From positions 3,240,501 to 3,304,500 of the forward strand of contig NZ_LN614830.1 in assembly GCF_000953635.1 (NCBI RefSeq): a stretch of 64,000 nt of DNA, in the 5' to 3' direction. Positions 28,363 to 36,528 of the stretch are shown piece after piece. The DNA comes from Legionella micdadei. Its GTDB lineage: Bacteria; Pseudomonadota; Gammaproteobacteria; Legionellales; Legionellaceae. The notes beneath the pieces were generated by a model. That model worked only from the letters and a program-made list of their open reading frames with translations, did no database searches and was not told where the DNA came from. Position 1 is the first letter of the stretch. Each line of letters begins with the position of its first letter. The position numbers were made by a program, and so were the translations under genes.

Positions 28363-29751
28363 ATGAGTAAAACTCGCATTGAAACAGACAGTATGGGAGA
28401 AATCGCTGTCCCTGCTGACCGTTACTGGGGGGCGCAAACGGAGCGCTCCCTCCATCATTTTAATATTGGCCGCGATATCATGCCGCGTGAAGTCACTCAT
28501 GCGTTTGGTATATTGAAAAAGGCAGCCGCCTTAACCAACCTTGAATTAGGCAAGCTCCCGCAAGAGAAGGCTGAGCTAATTATTAAAGCCGCTGAAGAAG
28601 TATGTTCAGGCAAATTAGACGAACATTTTCCTTTACATGTTTGGCAAACTGGAAGCGGTACTCAGTCAAACATGAATGCAAACGAAGTCATTTCCAACCG
28701 TGCGATAGAAATGGCTAACGGAACCATGGGAAGTAAAACACCCATTCATCCCAATGATCATGTCAATATGTCACAATCATCAAATGATACGTTCCCAACG
28801 GCAATGCATATCGCTGCGGCAATGGCTATTCATGCAAAACTTCTACCTGCCGTGCGCGATTTGCGTGAAGCTTTAGCCGAAAAAATGCGTAGCTTTAAGG
28901 ACATCGTGAAAATTGGCCGCACTCATTTACAAGATGCTGTTCCTCTAACGCTAGGACAAGAATTCTCAGGTTATATAGCGCAGCTAGATGCCTGCATGCA
29001 ACGCATTGAACAAACTCTGCCTGAGTTGTATGAACTGGCACTAGGTGGTACTGCAGTAGGTACAGGATTAAATACCCATCCTCAGTTTGCAGTGAAAGCA
29101 GCGGCAAATATAGCGGCAATCACCAAGCTTCCTTTCACCTCCGCACCGAATAAATTTGCCGCTTTGGCTTCACATGAACCTTTAGTTATGGCTCATAGTG
29201 CTTTCAAAGCATTAGCTTGTGCATTAATGAAAATTGCTAATGATGTTCGCTGGCTCGGCTCAGGTCCGCGTTGTGGCATCGGTGAATTGATTCTGCCGGA
29301 AAACGAACCTGGCTCCTCCATCATGCCCGGCAAAGTTAATCCCACTCAATGCGAAGCCATGACAATGGTTTGCGCGCAAGTCATGGGAAATGATATGGCA
29401 GTAGCCGTTGCGGCCAGCCAAGGTAATTTTGAGCTTAATGTCTTTAAGCCGGTCATTATTTTTAATGTGCTGCACTCATTAAATCTTTTAGCGGATACGT
29501 GCCGTTCATTCCGGGAATTCTGTGTTGAGGGACTGGAAGCAAATCGCACTGTCATTGATTATTACTTGCATCATTCTTTGATGTTAGTGACTGCGCTTAA
29601 CCAGCATATTGGTTATGATAAGGCGGCTAAAATTGCTAAGACAGCACATCATGAAAACATCTCTTTGCAGGAGGCCGCAGTTAAGCTAGGCTTTCTAACG
29701 GCTGAGCAATTTAACGAGTATGTTAAGCCTGAGGAAATGGTTGCCCCCTAG
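28363..29751 (+). CDS. fumC: Class II fumarate hydratase
   Basis: This 462-residue protein begins [21 protein letters not shown]. It carries [13 protein letters not shown] near residue 100, [14 protein letters not shown] near residue 187 and the superfamily signature [13 protein letters not shown] near residue 318. These identify the iron-independent, tetrameric fumarase of the aspartase/fumarase superfamily, which interconverts fumarate and malate in the TCA cycle. TQCEAM after the signature fits fumarase rather than aspartase. AGAGGA precedes the ATG. It is a single gene, convergent with the glycerophosphodiesterase; a hairpin lies between them. Confidence -1.
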   Translation: MSKTRIETDSMGEIAVPADRYWGAQTERSLHHFNIGRDIMPREVTHAFGILKKAAALTNLELGKLPQEKAELIIKAAEEVCSGKLDEHFPLHVWQTGSGTQSNMNANEVISNRAIEMANGTMGSKTPIHPNDHVNMSQSSNDTFPTAMHIAAAMAIHAKLLPAVRDLREALAEKMRSFKDIVKIGRTHLQDAVPLTLGQEFSGYIAQLDACMQRIEQTLPELYELALGGTAVGTGLNTHPQFAVKAAANIAAITKLPFTSAPNKFAALASHEPLVMAHSAFKALACALMKIANDVRWLGSGPRCGIGELILPENEPGSSIMPGKVNPTQCEAMTMVCAQVMGNDMAVAVAASQGNFELNVFKPVIIFNVLHSLNLLADTCRSFREFCVEGLEANRTVIDYYLHHSLMLVTALNQHIGYDKAAKIAKTAHHENISLQEAAVKLGFLTAEQFNEYVKPEEMVAP

Positions 29752-29787
29752 AACACGGAGTAATTTTTTGTACAAGCTTAGATCCTT

Positions 29788-29820
29788 CGCTGTGCCTAAG
29801 ACTAAAGCTTAAGCATAGCG
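29788..29820. terminator. Hairpin between convergent fumC and gdpD-like gene
   Basis: A 13-base arm at 29788-29800 (CGCTGTGCCTAAG) pairs with 29808-29820 with one mismatch and one G-U pair around a seven-base loop. It sits between two convergent stops and is a plausible bidirectional terminator, although T-tracts are weak. Confidence -1.
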
Positions 29821-29831
29821 GGGTGATCGCC

Positions 29832-30617
29832 TTATCTGGACTCCTGCAATTCTTTTAAATATTGCACCATTGGGGCGGCATTATTTGTAAAAACCCATTT
29901 CAAACCCCGGTTTAATTCCCTGTACAAACTGAATTTCGAATCAACCATACCTACGCCAACCTTCTTTTTTGCCGACTTCAGTTTTTCGAGTTGGTTATCA
30001 TCAAATAAAAGATAATGTCCCAAAACACCACCGTATTGCTTCTGCAAGCAAAGACTTGCAAATTGACTCACATTATTGTGCACAGCAACCAATAGCATGA
30101 CCTCGGATGAAAACAACGTCATTGAGGCGAACACTGGCTCCTTGAGGGTCAATAAATGGTAATCAACGCAGGGAGTAAGGGTGCGTAGATCGTGATAAAG
30201 ACTTGCTTCTGCATTAAAAGGGGCTTTTAATTCGATAAATAAATGCAAGCGTTTACCATAACGCTCTACTACCTCGGCGAAACTTGGCACCTCTGGGACT
30301 AATTCTCTTAATTGCTTAAAACTTAATTCCCTTATTGCAACATTTTTACCCCAGAGACGCTTTAAGGTAGGGTCATGATTAACTACCAAAACCCCATCAG
30401 CAGTGGCATGGAGATCAAATTCAATACCCCAACAGCCCAAAGCAAGCGCTTCAGCAAATGCTGTGTCGGTATTTTCGATAATCCCTTTTTTTTTATTATG
30501 TGCACCACGATGCGCAATGAGACGGGGATTAGAAAGCGGTAAGCTTTTAGGAATTTTTCTAGGCAAAAAAGCAAAAGCATAATCAACTGTTTTTTCGAGA
30601 AATCTTATGATTAGCAT
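29832..30617 (-). CDS. Glycerophosphodiester phosphodiesterase family protein
   Basis: This protein of about 261 residues has the GDPD signature IAHRGAHNKKKGIIENTDTAF (first His and Arg; here residues about 34-54), GIEFDLHATADGVLVVNHDPTL with metal-binding Glu/Asp and His, and LFIELK near residue 130. It hydrolyses glycerophosphodiesters to glycerol-3-phosphate and an alcohol. There is no clear signal peptide; the N-terminal FLEKTVDYAFAFLP is amphipathic and might associate with membrane. The ATG at 30617 follows an AGGTG; an in-frame GTG at 30623 is possible. It has a poly-Lys stretch (NKKKG) in the motif loop. The family is firm; the substrate is open. Confidence -1.
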   Translation of the reverse strand: MLIIRFLEKTVDYAFAFLPRKIPKSLPLSNPRLIAHRGAHNKKKGIIENTDTAFAEALALGCWGIEFDLHATADGVLVVNHDPTLKRLWGKNVAIRELSFKQLRELVPEVPSFAEVVERYGKRLHLFIELKAPFNAEASLYHDLRTLTPCVDYHLLTLKEPVFASMTLFSSEVMLLVAVHNNVSQFASLCLQKQYGGVLGHYLLFDDNQLEKLKSAKKKVGVGMVDSKFSLYRELNRGLKWVFTNNAAPMVQYLKELQESR

Positions 30618-30776
30618 GGACACCTATTTCCAACAAACGTTTGTGACTGACAGTTATTCCTAATAAGAAAGTTATCAATTCCTTTCTTTCCGCTGCCCTA
30701 AAACTTTATTTTAAATTAGGACATTAGTGATAGATTTGCAAATTCTTTACAAAAGAACTGTTCAAAATTAGAGCTG

Positions 30777-30816
30777 CTTAATATTCCCCTAATCTTAAGT
30801 CTATAAACTTTATATA
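30777..30816 (+). promoter_or_regulatory. PmrA-box-like direct repeat and -10 region upstream of the 1525-aa gene
   Basis: CTTAATATT (30777-30785), two bases, then CCTAATCTT (30788-30796) form a direct repeat. It fits the tandem site cTTAATaTT-N2-cTTAATaTT that I recall for the Legionella response regulator PmrA (9/9 and 7/9 matches). TATAAA (30803-30808) and TATATA (30811-30816) follow as possible -10 elements, 40-55 bases before the gene. PmrA activates many Dot/Icm effector genes, so the site supports effector status. It is a sequence match only. Confidence -1.
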
Positions 30817-30856
30817 TGAGTTTACGGAAGCAATATCTAAAACGGATTTTAGGATA

Positions 30857-33800
30857 ATGGCAGGTGCAATTATGAAAGAGAAGATTACTAAAAGCCTAGA
30901 ACAGATTCAATCCTTAGTAGCATTCATTCCAGAAGAAAATGCAGACGAGCGAGAGACTGTACGCGCTCTATATGCCTATTTAAGCGAAAAAACAAAAAAG
31001 GCCACTGATGAACAAGAATTAAGGCTAATTGAGCAGGAAATAAGCACACTATGGGTAAAAAATCCCACCATTATCAAAGCTGTTTTGCTTAATAATCTGG
31101 TTGGGCTTTTTTCTTTAATTAGTCCATCCCCTGACAATAGTTCCGCCTATTCCATTTTTATTCAAGAGGGTTCTGATTCAGCACGCGAGTCTTATTTGAA
31201 AGATGTCAAAGATTTGATTGAACAAGTAACAAACAGCAATGATCCCACTTTTCTAAATTCGAAAAAAAGGGAATTTGGTTTTTTAAATAAGTCGGTTCAA
31301 ATTGCTCTTATAGATGGCATGATTAGCAGAATGGGTGCATTACCATCTCCCCGAAGCACTGGGCTATTTTCATCAATTAAATCCCGTCTGGAATCACCGA
31401 GCGAAGAATCGCTCTTTTTAGAAACAATCAAGGAATGGCAACAGGATCTGAATGAGCCTACTACTAAAACGATTAGAACAATTCCTCTTGCCAAGCTACG
31501 CCATGCAGTGAAAGAGTTCCATCACTACCACCAAAAATTGCTTGAGGAGAAAGAACAGACCGCTTCCCAAGCTAAAGTTAAACCAACCGTCACAAAAGAT
31601 AAACCAACCACCGCAGAGGTTAAACGAACTGCTACAGAACCTAAATCAACTGTTGTAAAAACTGGGCACAAAACCGTTTCAGAAGTTAAGCCAATTGTTG
31701 CAGAAGATATGAGAGAAAAGTTATTGGCTGATCTAAGACTAACTTACTCCTTGCTTGACTCCAATTACTCCATTTTTAGTACCACCCCCCAACGTGTAAA
31801 AGTACGAGACGAGTCTTTTGAAGATATCAAGAGATATATTGAACAAGTGGAAGGCACCAATGACCGTAAAACTTTAGCGCAAATTGCTAATGATCTTGGT
31901 TTCATTAAAAAATCGATACAAGTTGCCTTCCTTGAAGGAATGATTGAAAGCTTAACTCCTCCAGAAATTAACACCCCTACAGAACCATCCTCTAAATCAG
32001 TCGCAGAAAAAGTTGTTACTGGTTTGGTTGGTGGGTTGTTTAAAGCAAAAGAGAAAATAGTCGACGTTTTCTCTGAAATAACCATGCCGGAAAAAGTCGA
32101 GATGCAGGCCAATGCTGAAGTCTATGTAGGTACACTCAAAAAATACCTTCGGCAGCTTGAAGAATCGACTGGCAAAGTTTATCCAACTGCCGGCATGATT
32201 AGCCTGGGGGATGAATATCGTCGCCTCATGGACGCAACTTACGGTCCAACTCCCGTTGCTGAGGTAAGCCCTACAGTGACCAAAAGCACTACCAAAGCGC
32301 GTAAGAAGTCCCATAAGAGGGAAGCAGTAATAGAAAACTCCGTAGTGCACGAACGCAGCACTGAAGAGCTCGAAAAAATGAGGAAGGCTGGTGTTCCAGA
32401 AGAAAAAATTAAAGAATTGCAAAAACCAGTTGTAATCGTATACAACAGAACATACAGTGCTGATGCTCTTGAAGAATTAAGGATAGCAGGCGTTTCACAA
32501 AAAAGAATTGATAAATTCCGAGAGAGAGGAATGCGACTTTCTGATATATCAAATCTCGCAACAATTAATGCAAAAACCATTAATGAATTTAAAGGTAAGG
32601 TCAGTAGAGAGGCCATTGAAGAATTACATGAGACTAAACTGAGTATGAAGGCTCTAAAGGAATTACAAAAGATAGAGCAACAATTCACTGAGTTACAAGA
32701 AATTAAACAGCAGATCGAAATAGAGCAAGGTAAAAAGCCAGGTTATTACTCATCAGAAACGCTTTCTGAGTATCAACAAAAAGTGGCAAGCAAAGAAACG
32801 CTTGACGAATTAAGCAAGATGGCCAATCTTAGCCAAAAAACCATTAGCGAATTTGAAAAAGCAGGAATTAGTAGAGAAACGCTCACAACAATACAAAGAG
32901 GGATTACTCTGGACGAGAAAGCCATTGGTGAATTCAAAAGCGCAGGAATCACTCCCAACGCACTTAAAGAGCTACAAAAACCCAGGTTCAGCAGCGCAAC
33001 CCTTGACGAGTTGCAACAAAGGAAAACCATTAACGAATTAAACGAGAAATACAGAGTGCTTGTTAGACAAATAACAGAAAAAAAGGAGGCAATCAATGAG
33101 TTGCTGAAGCATGCTGCACAGACTGAGGAAAAACTAAAAACTGAGGAAAAAGAAAGGGGGCTTAAGGAAGGCAAATTATCCGATGATCCGTATATTCAAG
33201 GACGATTAAAGGATATTAAAAAATTTAACTTAGAAATCCAACAACAGCTTGAGAATTATGGAAAATTCGAGGAAGAGTTTTCTCCCCTGCGCGACTGGTT
33301 TTACCGTAAAAAAACAAATACCACCCCCATCGATATGACAAAATTTAATGAAGCTTGGGAAAAATACAAGTCACAAGATCGGCAACTACCCAATGGGCTG
33401 GTAGAGAAAGGCAAAGTGACTCGCACTAGAATCCGCGAAGTAGAAGTCGAAAAAGCAGAGGAATACCTCGAAAATATCACTCGCGCATACAAAGGAATCG
33501 ACGAAGCCACTAGAAACATAACTGAGAGACTTGCACAGCTTGATGAAGTTGACGCATTACAAAAGTCTCCTCCAGTATCCTCTAAAGAAACGCTTACTCG
33601 GATTCCTACCCAAACCATAAGAGAGGCCAAAAGCACTATCTCTATTCATTCTGAAGAGGGTCCACTGCCCATACCCACTGAAATACCTGCTGTTGCCTCT
33701 GAAGCTGAGGTTATTCAGAATGACAGTTTAGCTAAAGGTGCGATACTGGAGGAAAAAACAGGTAAACAGGCAGTACGAGAGTTAACTGGCATACTCGAGG

Positions 33801-35434
33801 AGAAGAAAAATAGCTATGGACTTCTTCTCAGTAAAATAGAAAGTATGACCGCAGGATTTGACAGCACACTTAAATCACTAGAAGAACCTGGTCTGGCACC
33901 TACTCGAGAAGGAGAAAACGCTACCACTTTCATGGGAAGCATAGAAAAGGGAATAAAGACAGCTAAGGAGTTGCTCACCGGTCAGACCCCGTCTGATAGT
34001 CCGGTACCCAATGCTAAGGCTGAAGTAAGTTTAAAGCCACAATGGTCTGAGAATCGTGAACTTGCCCGCTTGGTGAAGAGCTATAAAGAAAGATCCGCTG
34101 AATTTGATGAAGTTGTGAAACGCAAAGAGGCTGAATTCGCACAATTATCCGGATCTCAAAGCCAGTTACAGCTAAGCGAAATACTCCAAGGTCAAGTTCA
34201 AGCCATAGGAAACGCCTCAAATCAGCTTGAAGAAATCAAAACAGAGCTAGGTAAAATTATAGAGGGTATACACACTGAGATCGAAGGGACGAAGAAGAAG
34301 AGGCAGGAGCTTATAGCGAAGGAGGCACGAGAGATTCGTTCCCTAGTTGATGATTTAGAAACTTTGGTTAGTGGGATTGGAAAATGCTCCCGATATCAAG
34401 ACATTAAAACACCAGACCTTGAATCTATAAAAGCTAGCATCAAGAAAACTGTCGATGCATTTTCTGATGAAAGGATGAGGGCAACTAAAATTGCATCAGA
34501 TGCGAAGAAAAGTAAAGAGGTGCTAACTGAACTAAAAACGGAATTAGAGCGGGAAGTTGCTACAGTAAACAATACTTATCTTGAAGAATGTAGAAAAATT
34601 ATAGCTCTGTTACATGAAACAAATCAAAAAGCGGAAGAATACAGGGAAGCGGTATCTGCTTGTCCTCTTCTCCAACCTTCGGGTGAGGGGGCCAAAGCCG
34701 TGATACCTGGACATCCCAAGGAAATAGCGAATACAGAGGACTTACGGCGCCAAATGAGCAAAATGCCTGATTTTCCTCAAACGGAACTTAAAGCGCTCAG
34801 TAGACCCAATCACGATGAGGTTCTCACTTATCAATTGCCAAGTCAATCAGAGCTAGAACAATTCAAAAGACGGGTGCTGCAACGTACGTCAGCACTTGAA
34901 GCCGAGACCTTGAAGGTCAAAGAACTTACTAAGAGGAATGCCTCAGAGGAAGTCAGCATAGTTCGCCAAATGGTAGGGACTGTTGATACTTATCTAAGCT
35001 CAGCTGACAGTGTAGTTACTACCAATATCCTTTCTAAAGTTAAAGGTGATTTAAATAATCATATATTGAATTATTTAAATTTAGAAAAAGGGTACGAGGA
35101 ACCCACAAGTTTTGCCGCTAAGTGCATAACCGCTATGCAAACCGACCTTAATGAAAATAATCTGCGCCAATTGTCTCAACTTAATGATTTTAAAAGTTGG
35201 GTGCAACCGTTCATAGAAAAAGTCTTAAGCGGACTCGAGTGGTTGCTCTCCCTTGCGGTAACGCCTCAACCTAAAACCTATCGCCCGCAGTTTTTTGCCG
35301 GTGACACAGAGAAAAATGTTGCAGCGGCGGCACAGCAAGCACAGGAGAGTTTAGACAAATTTAAAACTCAGGTAGGTAATGTAGCCCCAGAAATCCCGGT
35401 TTCTAGAGAGCCTCTTAAGGCCACTGTTCAGTGA
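30857..35434 (+). CDS. Very large repeat/coiled-coil protein, putative Dot/Icm effector
   Basis: This hydrophilic protein of 1525 residues has no signal peptide and no clear membrane span. A unit of about 50 residues (pattern: ...YIEQV..TND...L......LGFI.KSIQVA.LEGMI) occurs at about 112-160 and 320-370, with a more degenerate copy at about 37-88. The two later copies belong to larger duplicated domains (about 90-245 and 300-470) separated by a Thr/Lys/Pro-rich linker. Residues about 505-735 carry short repeats built on ETL-x-EL...aGIS motifs. The rest is largely predicted coiled coil. No enzyme motif is recognised. ATG 30857 has its AGGA too close; the ATG at 30872 has AGGTG at better spacing and may be the true start. 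Effector status is inferred from size, composition and the upstream PmrA-like site. Confidence -1.
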   Translation: MAGAIMKEKITKSLEQIQSLVAFIPEENADERETVRALYAYLSEKTKKATDEQELRLIEQEISTLWVKNPTIIKAVLLNNLVGLFSLISPSPDNSSAYSIFIQEGSDSARESYLKDVKDLIEQVTNSNDPTFLNSKKREFGFLNKSVQIALIDGMISRMGALPSPRSTGLFSSIKSRLESPSEESLFLETIKEWQQDLNEPTTKTIRTIPLAKLRHAVKEFHHYHQKLLEEKEQTASQAKVKPTVTKDKPTTAEVKRTATEPKSTVVKTGHKTVSEVKPIVAEDMREKLLADLRLTYSLLDSNYSIFSTTPQRVKVRDESFEDIKRYIEQVEGTNDRKTLAQIANDLGFIKKSIQVAFLEGMIESLTPPEINTPTEPSSKSVAEKVVTGLVGGLFKAKEKIVDVFSEITMPEKVEMQANAEVYVGTLKKYLRQLEESTGKVYPTAGMISLGDEYRRLMDATYGPTPVAEVSPTVTKSTTKARKKSHKREAVIENSVVHERSTEELEKMRKAGVPEEKIKELQKPVVIVYNRTYSADALEELRIAGVSQKRIDKFRERGMRLSDISNLATINAKTINEFKGKVSREAIEELHETKLSMKALKELQKIEQQFTELQEIKQQIEIEQGKKPGYYSSETLSEYQQKVASKETLDELSKMANLSQKTISEFEKAGISRETLTTIQRGITLDEKAIGEFKSAGITPNALKELQKPRFSSATLDELQQRKTINELNEKYRVLVRQITEKKEAINELLKHAAQTEEKLKTEEKERGLKEGKLSDDPYIQGRLKDIKKFNLEIQQQLENYGKFEEEFSPLRDWFYRKKTNTTPIDMTKFNEAWEKYKSQDRQLPNGLVEKGKVTRTRIREVEVEKAEEYLENITRAYKGIDEATRNITERLAQLDEVDALQKSPPVSSKETLTRIPTQTIREAKSTISIHSEEGPLPIPTEIPAVASEAEVIQNDSLAKGAILEEKTGKQAVRELTGILEEKKNSYGLLLSKIESMTAGFDSTLKSLEEPGLAPTREGENATTFMGSIEKGIKTAKELLTGQTPSDSPVPNAKAEVSLKPQWSENRELARLVKSYKERSAEFDEVVKRKEAEFAQLSGSQSQLQLSEILQGQVQAIGNASNQLEEIKTELGKIIEGIHTEIEGTKKKRQELIAKEAREIRSLVDDLETLVSGIGKCSRYQDIKTPDLESIKASIKKTVDAFSDERMRATKIASDAKKSKEVLTELKTELEREVATVNNTYLEECRKIIALLHETNQKAEEYREAVSACPLLQPSGEGAKAVIPGHPKEIANTEDLRRQMSKMPDFPQTELKALSRPNHDEVLTYQLPSQSELEQFKRRVLQRTSALEAETLKVKELTKRNASEEVSIVRQMVGTVDTYLSSADSVVTTNILSKVKGDLNNHILNYLNLEKGYEEPTSFAAKCITAMQTDLNENNLRQLSQLNDFKSWVQPFIEKVLSGLEWLLSLAVTPQPKTYRPQFFAGDTEKNVAAAAQQAQESLDKFKTQVGNVAPEIPVSREPLKATVQ

Positions 35435-35460
35435 AACGGGCTAATACTGAAAACAAAATA

Positions 35461-35489
35461 TTGACAGCTAGACCGATCTTAAGTATGTT
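35461..35489 (+). promoter_or_regulatory. tRNA-Leu promoter
   Basis: TTGACA (35461-35466), exactly 17 bases, then TATGTT (35484-35489). The mature tRNA begins 12 bases later. This is the best sigma-70-type promoter in the window and fits a stable-RNA gene. Confidence -1.
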
Positions 35490-35500
35490 AGCCAGCTATT

Positions 35501-35587
35501 GCCGAGGTGGTGGAATTGGTAGACACGCTAGCTTCAGGTGCTAGTGGGGGTGACCCCGTGGAGGTTCGAGTCCTCTTCTCGGTACCA
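35501..35587 (+). tRNA. tRNA-Leu (anticodon CAG)
   Basis: The 87-base class II tRNA has an acceptor stem beginning GCCGAGG and pairing with TCTCGGT, D-loop GGAATTGGTAGAC, anticodon CAG at 35535-35537, a long variable arm (GTGGGGGTGACCCCGT region), TTCGAGTC in the T-loop and an encoded 3' ACCA. It reads CUG codons. The overall sequence is close to E. coli tRNA-Leu(CAG). It lies between the 1525-residue gene and psd, and no integrase or att duplication is seen nearby. Confidence -1.
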
Positions 35588-35592
35588 TTATT

Positions 35593-36447
35593 TTATTCTA
35601 TTTTTCCAAAAGCCTGCCCATAGCGAATCTTGTCGCCGGCACGCAGATGGTTTAGCCAATGCACCTGTTCGCTGTTTGCAAACAAGAGCACCACCGTAGA
35701 GCCTAATTTAAAATAGCCCATTTCTTCGCCCTGCTTAACAAGGATTGACGAATTGTTGAATTCAGCGAAGTCAATATGGCGCTTGTGCTTTGAACGCTTA
35801 ACATCACCTTGCCAACGCGTACCAATAGCACCCACGATCGTTGCCCCAACCAATACCATGGCCATGGGGCCTGCCTTTGTTTCAAAGAAACAAACCAAGC
35901 GCTCATTACGGGCAAATAAATGGGGAATCACACGTGCAGTGGTAGGTTGTACAGAAAATAATTTGCCTGGCACATAAATCATCTTGACGAGTTTTGCATC
36001 AAGGGGCATATGAATGCGATGATAATCTTTAGGGGAAAGATAGAGTGTTGCAAAACAGCCCTGCGTAAATTTCTTACTTAATCCTGCATCGCATGCCAAT
36101 AATTCACTAACAGTATAGTAACGGCCTTTTGCTTGTAAGATTTGACCTTTTTTAATTGCACCAAGTTCGCTGACAAAACCATCGACAGGCGAGACAATAT
36201 CAGCCTGTGCTAATGGCCGGCACTCCGGTTTTAAGTGACGGATAAAAAAATCATTAAACGTGCTGTAGGCTTCAGGATTTTCTTCCTTTGCCTCACTCAT
36301 GTCTACACCATATTGCTGAATGAAAAGACGAATTAGCGCATTTTTTATCAATGGAATCTGTACATTAGCCATGAAACCAGCAAAATGGGTTAGGGTTAAT
36401 TTTGGCGCCACAAATTGGGGCATCGTTTTCAAATAATCACTCAGCAT
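35593..36447 (-). CDS. psd: Phosphatidylserine decarboxylase proenzyme
   Basis: This 284-residue protein has the self-cleavage motif LGST near residue 250, after which the serine becomes the pyruvoyl group of the alpha chain. [21 protein letters not shown] (part) and [10 protein letters not shown] are further family blocks. It makes phosphatidylethanolamine from phosphatidylserine at the inner membrane. The length and motif are those of bacterial Psd type I. It is a single gene convergent with the tRNA, only five bases from it, and the T-rich spacer may help terminate the tRNA transcript. Confidence -1.
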   Translation of the reverse strand: MLSDYLKTMPQFVAPKLTLTHFAGFMANVQIPLIKNALIRLFIQQYGVDMSEAKEENPEAYSTFNDFFIRHLKPECRPLAQADIVSPVDGFVSELGAIKKGQILQAKGRYYTVSELLACDAGLSKKFTQGCFATLYLSPKDYHRIHMPLDAKLVKMIYVPGKLFSVQPTTARVIPHLFARNERLVCFFETKAGPMAMVLVGATIVGAIGTRWQGDVKRSKHKRHIDFAEFNNSSILVKQGEEMGYFKLGSTVVLLFANSEQVHWLNHLRAGDKIRYGQAFGKIE

Positions 36448-36528
36448 AAGATTGGGATCAAAAATAAATTGGTTATGAATGATACCTTGAAAAAGGTTGT
36501 ACTGTCATTTTAAAAGAATAGCAGTTCC

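Noticed and set aside
31765-33636. Several antisense frames of 110-150 codons inside the 1525-residue gene
   Set aside because: They are low-complexity (Ser/Leu/Phe-rich) mirror frames of a charged coiled-coil gene.
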